A stretch of DNA of 20,426 bases from an uncultured Clostridia bacterium. GTDB lineage: Bacteria > Bacillota > Clostridia > UBA1381. Of this stretch, positions 6,301-14,710 are shown one piece after another. Under the pieces are notes generated by a model. That model saw only the letters and a list, made by a program, of their open reading frames with translations. It was not told the origin of the DNA and ran no database searches. The DNA is taken from assembly GCA_910585795.1 (NCBI GenBank), contig CAJUFV010000087.1, positions 1 through 20,426 on the forward strand, given 5' to 3'. The translations under genes were made by a program, and so were the position numbers. Within the stretch, counting starts at the first letter, position 1; each line of letters begins with the position of its first letter.

Positions 6301-8793
6301 ATGAAATTAAAAAGAACTATTGCGCTTACACTTATTATTGCGGCGTTAAGTCCGGCAGTATATGCGTCAGACGCGGTGTACATTAAGGAAAACAGTTCAC
6401 AGGCGATTATAAACGGAAAAACAGAGGATATTGAGCATGATATTTTAAATATTGACGGTACGGCGTATATTCCGCTCAGAGCAATATCAAAGGTGCTGGG
6501 GTATGACGTTTACTGGAAAGAGGGTAAAATTGTCGTGGGCACAAAAGACGAAAAAGTATTGTCTGAAATGGTTAATGATGATTACCTTGCCCAGAAATTC
6601 GACGAGGCTAAAGCCGGAACGGATTTAAGCGATATAAGGAAGATAAAGGAAAAACTTAAGGAAGCGGTATACGATAAGGATGCCGACCCTTCCAAAGCGC
6701 TGTCTTTGTGGAAAGAGGACGGCAGCTTTGAGGGAATAGAATATTTTAATCCTGACAGAATGGTGTGGAACGCAAAAGACCATGTTGATTATATAAGAAC
6801 AATGCTTAAAGCTGTATACACTGAGGGTAATCAGTATTACGGCGATAAGGACATAAAGGAAAAGATAAAGAAATCACTTGAATTCTGGGCAACGGGCGGA
6901 AGAGTTGAATGTGACAACTGGTGGCAGCAAGAAATCGGCGTTCCAGGGGTTGTATCGGATATACTTATACTCAATCCGGAAGAGCTTACCGACGAGGTAC
7001 GTACTGTGCTTAACGCGGAGGCGGCAAAGGGCAGTATTTTTAATGAGAAGATAACAGACCGTATAACAGAGCGTCCTGTAAGTAATACAGGGGCAAATCT
7101 TACCGATAAGCTGCTTACAAGCTTTAAGATAGATATTGCTACGGAAAATGAGGCGGAGCTGTATGACGGACTGCATCTGCTTGAAAATGAATTAAGAGTA
7201 TTTGAAAAAATAAGAACAGATGAATTCGGTGAGGATTCAGACGGTATTAAAGCTGATTACAGCTTCCATCAGCATGTTGACCAGATACAGTCGGGCAGTT
7301 ACGGTGACGTTATGGTCAGCGGAGCGGCAAAAATACTTTCATACATAAAGGGCACAAAATATAAGCTGTCGGATTACGCGCTGAACGAGTTTACAAACTT
7401 CCTTCTGGACGGACAGCAGTGGATGACATATAAGGGATATATGGAGCTTACAACCGCGGGACGTCATATAACGCGTCCAAACGCGATTAAGGGAATGAAG
7501 AACAATATATTGCAGGCTGTGGAGGCGCTTGAGGGCAATACTCAGATTGAGCGTTATGACGAGCTTATGGAGATGAAGAAAAACCGTCTTGGTGAAGATG
7601 ACGCGGATATATTTGAAGGAAACAGACATTTTTGGTTGTCTGATTATATGTCGCATAACAGAAACGGTTATCATCTCGGTATTAAGCTTGCGTCAAGCAG
7701 AACAAAGTGCGGAGAGGTTGTAAATAACGAAAATCTTTTAGGCTATTATTTGTCAGACGGCGTTACAACGCTTATGCAGGACGGAGATGAGTATTATAAC
7801 CTTATGCCTTTATGGGATTGGAACAGACTTCCTGGCACAACAACACCGCAGGGCGGACTGAAAAATCTTAACGACTGGGCAGAATGGAACGGCGAGCATT
7901 TGTGGAACTGGAAAGGTAACAGAAACTTTGTCGGAGGCGTATCGGACGGAATGTACGGCGCGGCTGTAATGGATTATTCGCGTGACGGTCTTGACGCTCA
8001 TAAGGCTTGGTTTATGTTTGACGACAGAATGGTCGCGTTAGGTAATAATATTAATTCATATACTAATATGGATATTTATACAAATATAAATCAGTGTGTG
8101 CTGGACGGTGACGTTACAGTCGTGAAGAACGGTAAAAAGACGAATATTAAGGTTGGAGATTCTAAACAGAAAGCCGATTATATTCTTCATAACGGTATAG
8201 GCTATATGACAAATGCAGAAACAGAAGTTTCTGTTGAGGAAAGGGAGAACAAATACGAGGTTATAAATCTTGGCGCGGCGTATAAAGACCAGAGTGAGAA
8301 AAAGACGGTTTTTGAAATCGGAATAAATCACGGGAAAAAGCCTGAGAATGCCTATTATGAATATACGGCTGTATTTAACGCGGACGAAACAAAGATGGAT
8401 GGTATTGTTAAGAAAAATACAGTTAGGGTTTTGAGAAATGACGATAAGATTCAGGCTGTATACGACAGCGAAAATAAAATTACTCAGGCAATTGTCTGGA
8501 AGATGGATAAGATAGAAATTCCGGGCGGACTTACTGTTGACGCAAATAAAAAATGCGCGCTTATAATAAAGGAGCTTCCAAATGGTGAAATAGAGATTAC
8601 CGCGTCAAATCCGACAAACGAGCCTAAGGATTTACAGCTTGTAGTAAACAAAACACTTAAAGAAGACGGCGTGAATGTAGTCAAGGAAAATGACAGCAGT
8701 ACAAGAATAAAATTCCGCTTAAATGAGGGTATTTACGGCGGTTCTTCAACTACCTATAACAGCGTGAGAGGTTTTACTGAGTTTCTAAACTAA
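6301..8793 (+). CDS. Secreted polysaccharide lyase family 8 enzyme (hyaluronate/chondroitin/xanthan lyase type)
   Basis: The 830-residue product has a signal peptide (1-22, PAVYA), then a copper-amine-oxidase-N-like 'stalk' domain (about 24-82, with GTAYIPLRAISKVLGYDVYW), and a PL8 catalytic region: alpha/alpha toroid (about 85-440) followed by beta-sandwich domains (about 445-830). PL8 hallmarks seen: the aromatic patch DNWW (205-208), TGAN (N266), FHQH (H325), SYGDV (Y334, nine residues after H325 as in characterised PL8 enzymes), GRHITR (R388/R392), NRNGYHLGIKLASSRT (453-468) and DWNRLPGTTT (506-515). The family cleaves beside uronic acids by beta-elimination, with Asn, His, Tyr and Arg at the active site; which polymer is cut cannot be told from motifs. 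ATG 6301 was chosen because GGGAGG (6286-6291) lies nine bases before it and the signal peptide then starts MKLKR; ATG 6295 and TTG 6280 are poorer alternatives. First gene of the rightward operon. The stalk domain may tether the enzyme to the cell wall; this is inference. Confidence 0.93.
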   Translation: MKLKRTIALTLIIAALSPAVYASDAVYIKENSSQAIINGKTEDIEHDILNIDGTAYIPLRAISKVLGYDVYWKEGKIVVGTKDEKVLSEMVNDDYLAQKFDEAKAGTDLSDIRKIKEKLKEAVYDKDADPSKALSLWKEDGSFEGIEYFNPDRMVWNAKDHVDYIRTMLKAVYTEGNQYYGDKDIKEKIKKSLEFWATGGRVECDNWWQQEIGVPGVVSDILILNPEELTDEVRTVLNAEAAKGSIFNEKITDRITERPVSNTGANLTDKLLTSFKIDIATENEAELYDGLHLLENELRVFEKIRTDEFGEDSDGIKADYSFHQHVDQIQSGSYGDVMVSGAAKILSYIKGTKYKLSDYALNEFTNFLLDGQQWMTYKGYMELTTAGRHITRPNAIKGMKNNILQAVEALEGNTQIERYDELMEMKKNRLGEDDADIFEGNRHFWLSDYMSHNRNGYHLGIKLASSRTKCGEVVNNENLLGYYLSDGVTTLMQDGDEYYNLMPLWDWNRLPGTTTPQGGLKNLNDWAEWNGEHLWNWKGNRNFVGGVSDGMYGAAVMDYSRDGLDAHKAWFMFDDRMVALGNNINSYTNMDIYTNINQCVLDGDVTVVKNGKKTNIKVGDSKQKADYILHNGIGYMTNAETEVSVEERENKYEVINLGAAYKDQSEKKTVFEIGINHGKKPENAYYEYTAVFNADETKMDGIVKKNTVRVLRNDDKIQAVYDSENKITQAIVWKMDKIEIPGGLTVDANKKCALIIKELPNGEIEITASNPTNEPKDLQLVVNKTLKEDGVNVVKENDSSTRIKFRLNEGIYGGSSTTYNSVRGFTEFLN

Positions 8794-8816
8794 CCGGACA
8801 TGAGGAGAGAATTAAA

Positions 8817-11800
8817 ATGGTATTAAAAAGAATTGTATCAGCGGCGGCAGCTGTTTCAATTGCCGCAGGAATATTGGTAATGCCGGCCAGAGCGGCGTAT
8901 AGGGAAAAGAGCTTTTTTGATTCGGTTATAAGGTATATTTCCTTTGACGAGGATACAAGTGATTTTAAAGGTGAATCAGTTAATGCTTCTGACGTTGAAA
9001 TTACCGGAGGTAAGTATGGAAACGCGGGAGTTTTTAACGGAACATCCTCAAATATTAATCTTGGTAAAATAGCTGTTCCGCAGGGACAGAGCTTTACTGT
9101 GGGATATTGGATTAAAGCGAATGAAAATGCGGATTCTGTTGTTGTCGGAAATAAGGACTGGGAATCGGGCGCGAATACAGGCTGGACTACGGGTATATAT
9201 AAAAACGCGATAAAAGCGAACACAGGTTACGGAAGTTCAGATACCGAAAAGCGTGCCGATACGGCAACGTATGCGCTTAACAGCAGTGAATGGACGTACT
9301 TTACGGCAGTTTTTGATATGAACAGTAAAGGTACTTCGACCGTGACTTCATATATAAACGGAGAGGAATATTCCAGAAAGCGTGTGGTTGCGGGAAATCT
9401 TGAAAGCGGACTGGATACTATAATTGGTATGGACAGCGCTGCGGCAAAAAGATTTTACAGCGGTATGCTTGACGAGTTTATGCTGTGCGGTAAGGCTCTT
9501 ACACCTGCTGAAATTAAATACGCTATGAATATATGCGAGAATGGAGATACTTTCAGCAGTAAGTATAATGAAACGGCAGAAAGCGAATTTTTTGAACTTT
9601 CCGAAGTATCAGGAGTGATGACACTCGGAGAGCAGAAGCAGCTTCCTGTGGTTTATCAGGGAGATGGAGTTGACGCTGTAAATGCTGTATACAGCTCGTC
9701 TGACGAAAGTGTTGCGGCGGTATCCGAGTCGGGAATGGTAACGGCTCTGTCAATGGGCAGTACAGTAATATCGGTTACATATAATAACGGCGGAATATCC
9801 TACAGCGGCGAATATGAGCTTACAGTTACGGGCAAAAGCTATCGTATGGCTGAACGCGGTGATAAGTCTGTAAATCCGTCAGGCGACGGCTGGAGCTTTA
9901 TGTACGCGCCGAAGGGTACGGATGAATTTTCTTTAATGACAAGTTATACGGAGTCAGGAGACATATGGCGCAAAGGGACAACAGGAAATGACCAGTATGT
10001 GCGTTTGAACGGAACAGGCTACGGACACCACCCTGGCGCGTCTGATGACGTTATTATAAAATGGACTGCTCCTGAAACAGGTTATATAAATATAAAAGGC
10101 AATATAACGGCAGTTGCGTATTCGGCAACCAATAAAGACGGAGTTAATATGACAGTAACAAAGAATAATGAAAGTGAAAGTCAGATAGATAAGATAAACG
10201 TGTCATTTGATAATGATTTTCAGAACGGCGGTAAAAATATTGATAAAAATGTCGCTGTTGAAATGGGTGATGAAATATATTTCAGAATAGATAATGATGT
10301 GAACAATTCAGCGGACGGCTTTAATTTTGACCCGACTATAACATATATCAAGGAAGAAGCCGGAATCAGTCTGAAAAAAGACAGCACGGTTTTAAAGGTT
10401 GGGGATGAGGAAAGTGTCCCTGTAAGTGTAACGGGTGATATAGATATATCTGTAATATCATATGAATCGGTAAATACAGCGGTTGCTGATGTAGACGCTG
10501 CGGGAAAGATAACGGCAAAACAGCTTGGTGAAACAATTATTAAGGTTATATATGACAATAATGGTGTAAAATACAGCAGTTCATATATTGTAAAAGTTGT
10601 CGGAGAACAGTACCGTATGATTGAAAGAAACGATAAAAACGGCAATCCGTCCACGGAAGGCTGGGGTTTTGTCTATGCTCCGATAGGTACAAATCAATAT
10701 ACGAACTTTGAAAAACATTCTGAAACAAGCGATGAATGGAGTACAGATACAGAAGGCTTTACCCGTATAGGCGGTAAGGGCACAAACTGTCACCCCGGCG
10801 CGAAAAATGACGTTGCGGTGACGTGGACAGCGCCTGCTGACGGATATATAAATCTGGGAGGTCATTTTGAGAATACAAACGCATCCACAAGCGACGGTGT
10901 AAAGCTTACGGTACTGAACGGAGAAAATACCGTAATGTCAGTAATCACAAAAAATGACGGCGGCATTGACCTTGACAAGACGATTTCAGTAGTGCAGGGG
11001 GATAAGATTTATTTCAGATTTAACTGTGTTTCGTCAAACAGCGCTGACCATTTTACGTTTGACCCCGTGATTACATATACAAACGGAACAATTGAAACAA
11101 GAGCGGACCGTTATATGATAAAAGCGGATTCGCAAATAGATATAAAAACTGATATGGAAAATGTTACTGCCGTATCTGCCGATGAAAGTATCGCGGCTGT
11201 ATCGTATTCGGGGGGACTTAAAATAACAGGTGTTTCAGACGGTGAAACAAAGGTTCTTCTTTCACACGGCGATAATACAAAAATAATAAATGTTAGTGTA
11301 ACAAGTGAAGTTCAGCCGTACGTGTTCAGCTTTAACGGCGCAAAGGAAACAAACAGCGGCGCCGATTGCAGAATATTTACGCATTTGAATACAGGCAGCA
11401 GCAAAATACCAATTTCAACACTTTCGTTTGATGTGGTGTTTGATAACAATATTGCTGAAATGCTTGATTATAAAGGCAACCCTATGAAGGCGGTAAATGA
11501 AAGCGGTATATATACTGTAAATTCAGCTCCCGCGAGAGTTATGTCGTCAAATAACAAATACGACGCGGATTCAACTAAAGTCAATGCGTTTTATCTGAGA
11601 ATCAAGGACGAAAACGCGACAGAACTTCCTATTAGAATAACAGCTCCTGTTATAAACGGAGTTGCGGTGGATGAGGAATTATGTACTGTCCGCAACAGAA
11701 ATCTTACAATACATACAAATCCGGATGAGGATAAGAACGGCGATGGTTTAATATCTGTAGGCGATATTGCAAAAGCGGCGGCGGAAGGAAGTGATTCGGC

Positions 11801-13502
11801 GTATCTAAAGGGTATAGCTGAAAAATCAGGTTTTTATCCTGTAAAGCGTGTTTTTGTTGTGGGTATAGACGGAGCAGGTAATTCAGTTGACCCTGAAAAC
11901 GCGTGGTATCAGTATTCTAACGCAGACGGTACACCAAACAGTAACGAGGTTAAATTCTCTGCTATCGGAGGAAAGCCGGAGGAAAAACGCTGGACATTTT
12001 ATGAAGATACTATATTGAAAGACGCGGCGTATACGTTTGACGCGCTTCCATGTAATCCTTCTATGTCCGCGCCGAACTGGACGTCGATTCTGCACGGATA
12101 TAATTACTATGACGCGCCGTTTGATACAGACGGTGTTGTACAGCGTATAGACAATGATGATTCGGGTAACAAGTATTTCCCTGAAGATGATAGCTCGTGG
12201 CCGTCGTTTATGAAGCTGGCAAGAGAACAGATGCCTAACAGAAATCTTATGTCCAATTCAAACTGGACGTCTATAGATATGGGAATTATAGAACAGTCGA
12301 TAGGCGTATGGTCTATACCGTACAGCTCACGATTTACATACGATGGACGTGATACGCATATAGCGGATGGAATTGTCAGTCAGATTGAAAACGGAGATAC
12401 GAAAAATATGTCTGTTATGTTTGTCCATCTTGATGAAATGGACCATATAGGACATGATACAAAAAATGGTTTCTATACAGATAATTATTATAAAGAGGCT
12501 CATGAAAATAAGGATAATCAGATAAAAAAAATATATGAGGCTATATATAATAATGATGAAATAAAGGATGATACTGTTCTTATTGTAACGACAGACCACG
12601 GCGGTCAGAATCATTATCACGGCGGTACGGAGCCTTCAGAGCTTTACAGCTTTGTCACAATAAATGGACCTGTGGTAAACAGCGGATATAGCTGGAAAGG
12701 CGACGTTGAGGACGAGATACAGAAAAAAGATGATATGACGAGAAGTCAGACCAGGGACGTACCATCAATTGTCACAAAATCACTGGGACTTACACCGGAC
12801 GCTGATTGGCGCGGAGGATTGAAAAGAGCCTCAGGAGCGTTCCTTGAGCAGAAAGAAATGCTTAAGAAAAATCGTGATATAGAAACTGTGGAATACAGTG
12901 AGACAGGTGTTTCAGTAACAAATTTGAAAAACAAAGTGACAGCAATGGATATAACCTTGAGCTATACAGGTAATACAGCTCCGGAAATAACGGCAGCGCA
13001 AAACAGCGAGGTACTCTTAAAAGAAGTTGACATGGAAAATAAGACTATTCATATTATCGTGTATAATTCTAACGGTTTTGGCATGAACAGCTTAATGTCA
13101 GACGAGTCTGTGGAAGTGGAAAATGTTATGTTAGCTACTGACAGCGGAAAAGAAATATACGCGGATATAAAGCCTGACGGTAAAGCGGAAATAACGGCAG
13201 TTACCAATGAGAATGATGAGGAAGTAACAATAAGTGATATTACATTAAATGAGCGTATCAAAATAAAGCTTTCATCAGAAGATGAAAAGAAGTCAACGAC
13301 AGTCGTTATCGCGGCATATGACGGAAAAGGTGTTTTGGCAGGAATTACTGTTAACAATGATGTATCAAAGAATACAGGTATGACAGAAATTATGGCTGAT
13401 AATCCGTCATATGGAAGAGAAGACATAAAATCCGTAAAGGTTATGTGGTTTAACAAGCTCTCAGGAATTATGCCGCTTGCTCAGGCTAATGAAATAAAAT
13501 AG
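8817..13502 (+). CDS. Secreted LamG/Big_2/EF-hand protein with an alkaline-phosphatase-superfamily phosphodiesterase domain
   Basis: The 1561-residue product has a signal peptide (1-26, MPARA), a LamG-like domain (about 36-240), a Big_2-like domain (257-337), module B (341-511), a Big_2-like domain (515-595), a second module B (598-755), another Big_2-like stretch (757-828), a cohesin-like beta domain (832-960), one EF-hand loop of dockerin type (DKNGDGLISVGD, 972-983), the catalytic domain (1007-1335) and C-terminal beta modules. The catalytic domain has the metal sites and nucleophile of type I phosphodiesterase/nucleotide pyrophosphatase relatives: GIDGAG (D1018), MSAPNWTSILHG (likely nucleophile S1084), DHIGH (D1209/H1213), TTDHGG (D1260/H1261) and H1268. 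The sulfatase C/S-x-P-x-R motif is absent, so a phosphodiesterase or phosphatase is more likely than a sulfatase. Start ATG 8817 follows AGGAGAG (8804-8809), 23 bases after the lyase stop, so the two are co-transcribed. Substrate unknown; probably a phosphorylated glycan or nucleotide/lipid phosphodiester outside the cell. Confidence 0.88.
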   Translation: MVLKRIVSAAAAVSIAAGILVMPARAAYREKSFFDSVIRYISFDEDTSDFKGESVNASDVEITGGKYGNAGVFNGTSSNINLGKIAVPQGQSFTVGYWIKANENADSVVVGNKDWESGANTGWTTGIYKNAIKANTGYGSSDTEKRADTATYALNSSEWTYFTAVFDMNSKGTSTVTSYINGEEYSRKRVVAGNLESGLDTIIGMDSAAAKRFYSGMLDEFMLCGKALTPAEIKYAMNICENGDTFSSKYNETAESEFFELSEVSGVMTLGEQKQLPVVYQGDGVDAVNAVYSSSDESVAAVSESGMVTALSMGSTVISVTYNNGGISYSGEYELTVTGKSYRMAERGDKSVNPSGDGWSFMYAPKGTDEFSLMTSYTESGDIWRKGTTGNDQYVRLNGTGYGHHPGASDDVIIKWTAPETGYINIKGNITAVAYSATNKDGVNMTVTKNNESESQIDKINVSFDNDFQNGGKNIDKNVAVEMGDEIYFRIDNDVNNSADGFNFDPTITYIKEEAGISLKKDSTVLKVGDEESVPVSVTGDIDISVISYESVNTAVADVDAAGKITAKQLGETIIKVIYDNNGVKYSSSYIVKVVGEQYRMIERNDKNGNPSTEGWGFVYAPIGTNQYTNFEKHSETSDEWSTDTEGFTRIGGKGTNCHPGAKNDVAVTWTAPADGYINLGGHFENTNASTSDGVKLTVLNGENTVMSVITKNDGGIDLDKTISVVQGDKIYFRFNCVSSNSADHFTFDPVITYTNGTIETRADRYMIKADSQIDIKTDMENVTAVSADESIAAVSYSGGLKITGVSDGETKVLLSHGDNTKIINVSVTSEVQPYVFSFNGAKETNSGADCRIFTHLNTGSSKIPISTLSFDVVFDNNIAEMLDYKGNPMKAVNESGIYTVNSAPARVMSSNNKYDADSTKVNAFYLRIKDENATELPIRITAPVINGVAVDEELCTVRNRNLTIHTNPDEDKNGDGLISVGDIAKAAAEGSDSAYLKGIAEKSGFYPVKRVFVVGIDGAGNSVDPENAWYQYSNADGTPNSNEVKFSAIGGKPEEKRWTFYEDTILKDAAYTFDALPCNPSMSAPNWTSILHGYNYYDAPFDTDGVVQRIDNDDSGNKYFPEDDSSWPSFMKLAREQMPNRNLMSNSNWTSIDMGIIEQSIGVWSIPYSSRFTYDGRDTHIADGIVSQIENGDTKNMSVMFVHLDEMDHIGHDTKNGFYTDNYYKEAHENKDNQIKKIYEAIYNNDEIKDDTVLIVTTDHGGQNHYHGGTEPSELYSFVTINGPVVNSGYSWKGDVEDEIQKKDDMTRSQTRDVPSIVTKSLGLTPDADWRGGLKRASGAFLEQKEMLKKNRDIETVEYSETGVSVTNLKNKVTAMDITLSYTGNTAPEITAAQNSEVLLKEVDMENKTIHIIVYNSNGFGMNSLMSDESVEVENVMLATDSGKEIYADIKPDGKAEITAVTNENDEEVTISDITLNERIKIKLSSEDEKKSTTVVIAAYDGKGVLAGITVNNDVSKNTGMTEIMADNPSYGREDIKSVKVMWFNKLSGIMPLAQANEIK
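9837..11081 (+). repeat. Two diverged copies of an unrecognised carbohydrate-binding-like module within the phosphodiesterase
   Basis: Residues 341-511 (9837-10349) and 598-755 (10608-11081) share an ordered pattern: YRM-ER-DK--NPS--GW-F-YAP-GT near the start, HPGA--DV---WTAP--GYI in the middle, and GD-IYFR----NSAD-F-FDP-ITY at the end. The two copies alternate with Big_2-like domains. I do not recognise the family; the beta-rich pattern and position suggest a glycan-binding jelly roll, which is inference. Confidence 0.8.
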
Positions 13503-13525
13503 ACAATATGGAAGGAGCGTTGTAA

Positions 13526-14710
13526 ATGGCAAAACCGACCGATAAACAGATAAAATTTATGGATTGGGAATTTGGTGTATTTTTTCATTTTGGTATACGC
13601 ACCTATTATGAGGGACACTCCGATTGGGATAATGAACCTATGGACGCGGCGGCGTTTAATCCGGATAAGCTTGACTGCCGTCAGTGGATAAGAGCGGCAA
13701 AGAACGCAGGAGCAAAATATGCTGTATTTACAGCAAAGCATCACGACGGTTTCGCTAACTGGAATTCAGCTTATACTGACTATTCAATTGCCGCTACTAA
13801 ATATAAGGACAGAGATATTGTAAAGGAATTTACAGACGCCTGCCGTGAGGCAGGTATGGGTGTGGGGATATATTATTCCCCTGCCGAGTTCGGCAGCAGG
13901 GGACGAAGTGATTATGATGATTATTTTATAAATCAGATAAGTGAGCTTCTGACAAACTACGGAAAAATAGATTATCTTTGGTTTGACGGCTGCGGCTCGG
14001 AGGGACATGAATATGACAAAGAGCGCATTATATCGGAGATAAGACGAATGCAGCCTGAAATACTGATTTTTAATATGTGGGACCCTGATACACGCTGGAT
14101 AGGCAACGAGGACGGCTATGCACCGGAAACAAATATAAACGATACGGACAGTCTTGATTTTTCAGTGCTTACGGACAGTAAAGACAAACTTGAGGCAAAG
14201 AAATTTCTGCCTGCGGAATGTGACTGCCGTATTCGTGATAACTGGTTTTTCTGCGAGACAGACAGCAACACATTAAAAAGTGTGGAAAAGCTTGTAGATA
14301 TGTATGAGTGTTCCGTTGGCCGCGGAGCGAATCTTCTGTTGAATGTGGGCCCTGACAGGAGCGGACTTATTTCAGAGAGCGACTGTAATCGTCTTGCGGA
14401 ATTTGGAAGCATGGTGGCGGAGCTTTACTCTAAGCCCGAAATTGTATTCGGAGGCGGAGAAATATCGCTTGAAAAGCCGATAATTACAGACAGAATAGTA
14501 TTAGAGGAAAATATAAGGGACGGTCAGAAGATAATGGCTTTTACAATAACAGCTGGATACAATGGCGAGGAAAAAATCATTTTTACAGGAACAACGATAG
14601 GGCATAAGCGTATTTGTAAATTCCCGCCGGTAACGGCGGATAAAATTAAAATAACTGCTGACGGCGGATTGCTGGAGGAAGTAAAAATATATAAAGGAGT
14701 TTTGCAGTGA
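13526..14710 (+). CDS. Cytoplasmic GH29 alpha-L-fucosidase-type glycoside hydrolase
   Basis: A 394-residue protein with no signal peptide. The start carries the GH29 pattern (WEFGVFFHFGIRTYY, 14-28), then AKHHDGF (70-76), GIYYSP (114-119), the probable nucleophile in YLWFDG (D154), and the GANLLLNVGPDRSG segment (267-280) near the end of the barrel. A short beta domain (about 306-394) closes it, so the enzyme is at the small end of the family. GH29 enzymes remove terminal alpha-L-fucose with retention; subfamily and linkage cannot be set from this. The acid/base residue is not assigned with confidence. ATG 13526 follows AAGGAG (13512-13517), 23 bases after the preceding stop. The lack of a signal peptide, unlike the two genes before it, implies action on imported fucosylated oligosaccharides, and the next gene overlaps its stop codon, so the two probably act in sequence. 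Confidence 0.9.
   Translation: MAKPTDKQIKFMDWEFGVFFHFGIRTYYEGHSDWDNEPMDAAAFNPDKLDCRQWIRAAKNAGAKYAVFTAKHHDGFANWNSAYTDYSIAATKYKDRDIVKEFTDACREAGMGVGIYYSPAEFGSRGRSDYDDYFINQISELLTNYGKIDYLWFDGCGSEGHEYDKERIISEIRRMQPEILIFNMWDPDTRWIGNEDGYAPETNINDTDSLDFSVLTDSKDKLEAKKFLPAECDCRIRDNWFFCETDSNTLKSVEKLVDMYECSVGRGANLLLNVGPDRSGLISESDCNRLAEFGSMVAELYSKPEIVFGGGEISLEKPIITDRIVLEENIRDGQKIMAFTITAGYNGEEKIIFTGTTIGHKRICKFPPVTADKIKITADGGLLEEVKIYKGVLQ

Noticed and set aside
11721..11786. Dockerin implying a cellulosome
   Set aside because: Only one EF-hand loop is present, in mid-protein; type I dockerins have two loops and are usually terminal.
12051..12095. Possible sulfatase active site in the alkaline-phosphatase-fold domain
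   Set aside because: The nucleophile segment reads MSAPNWTSILHG, with no C/S-x-P-x-R modification motif, and the metal residues fit phosphodiesterase relatives better.
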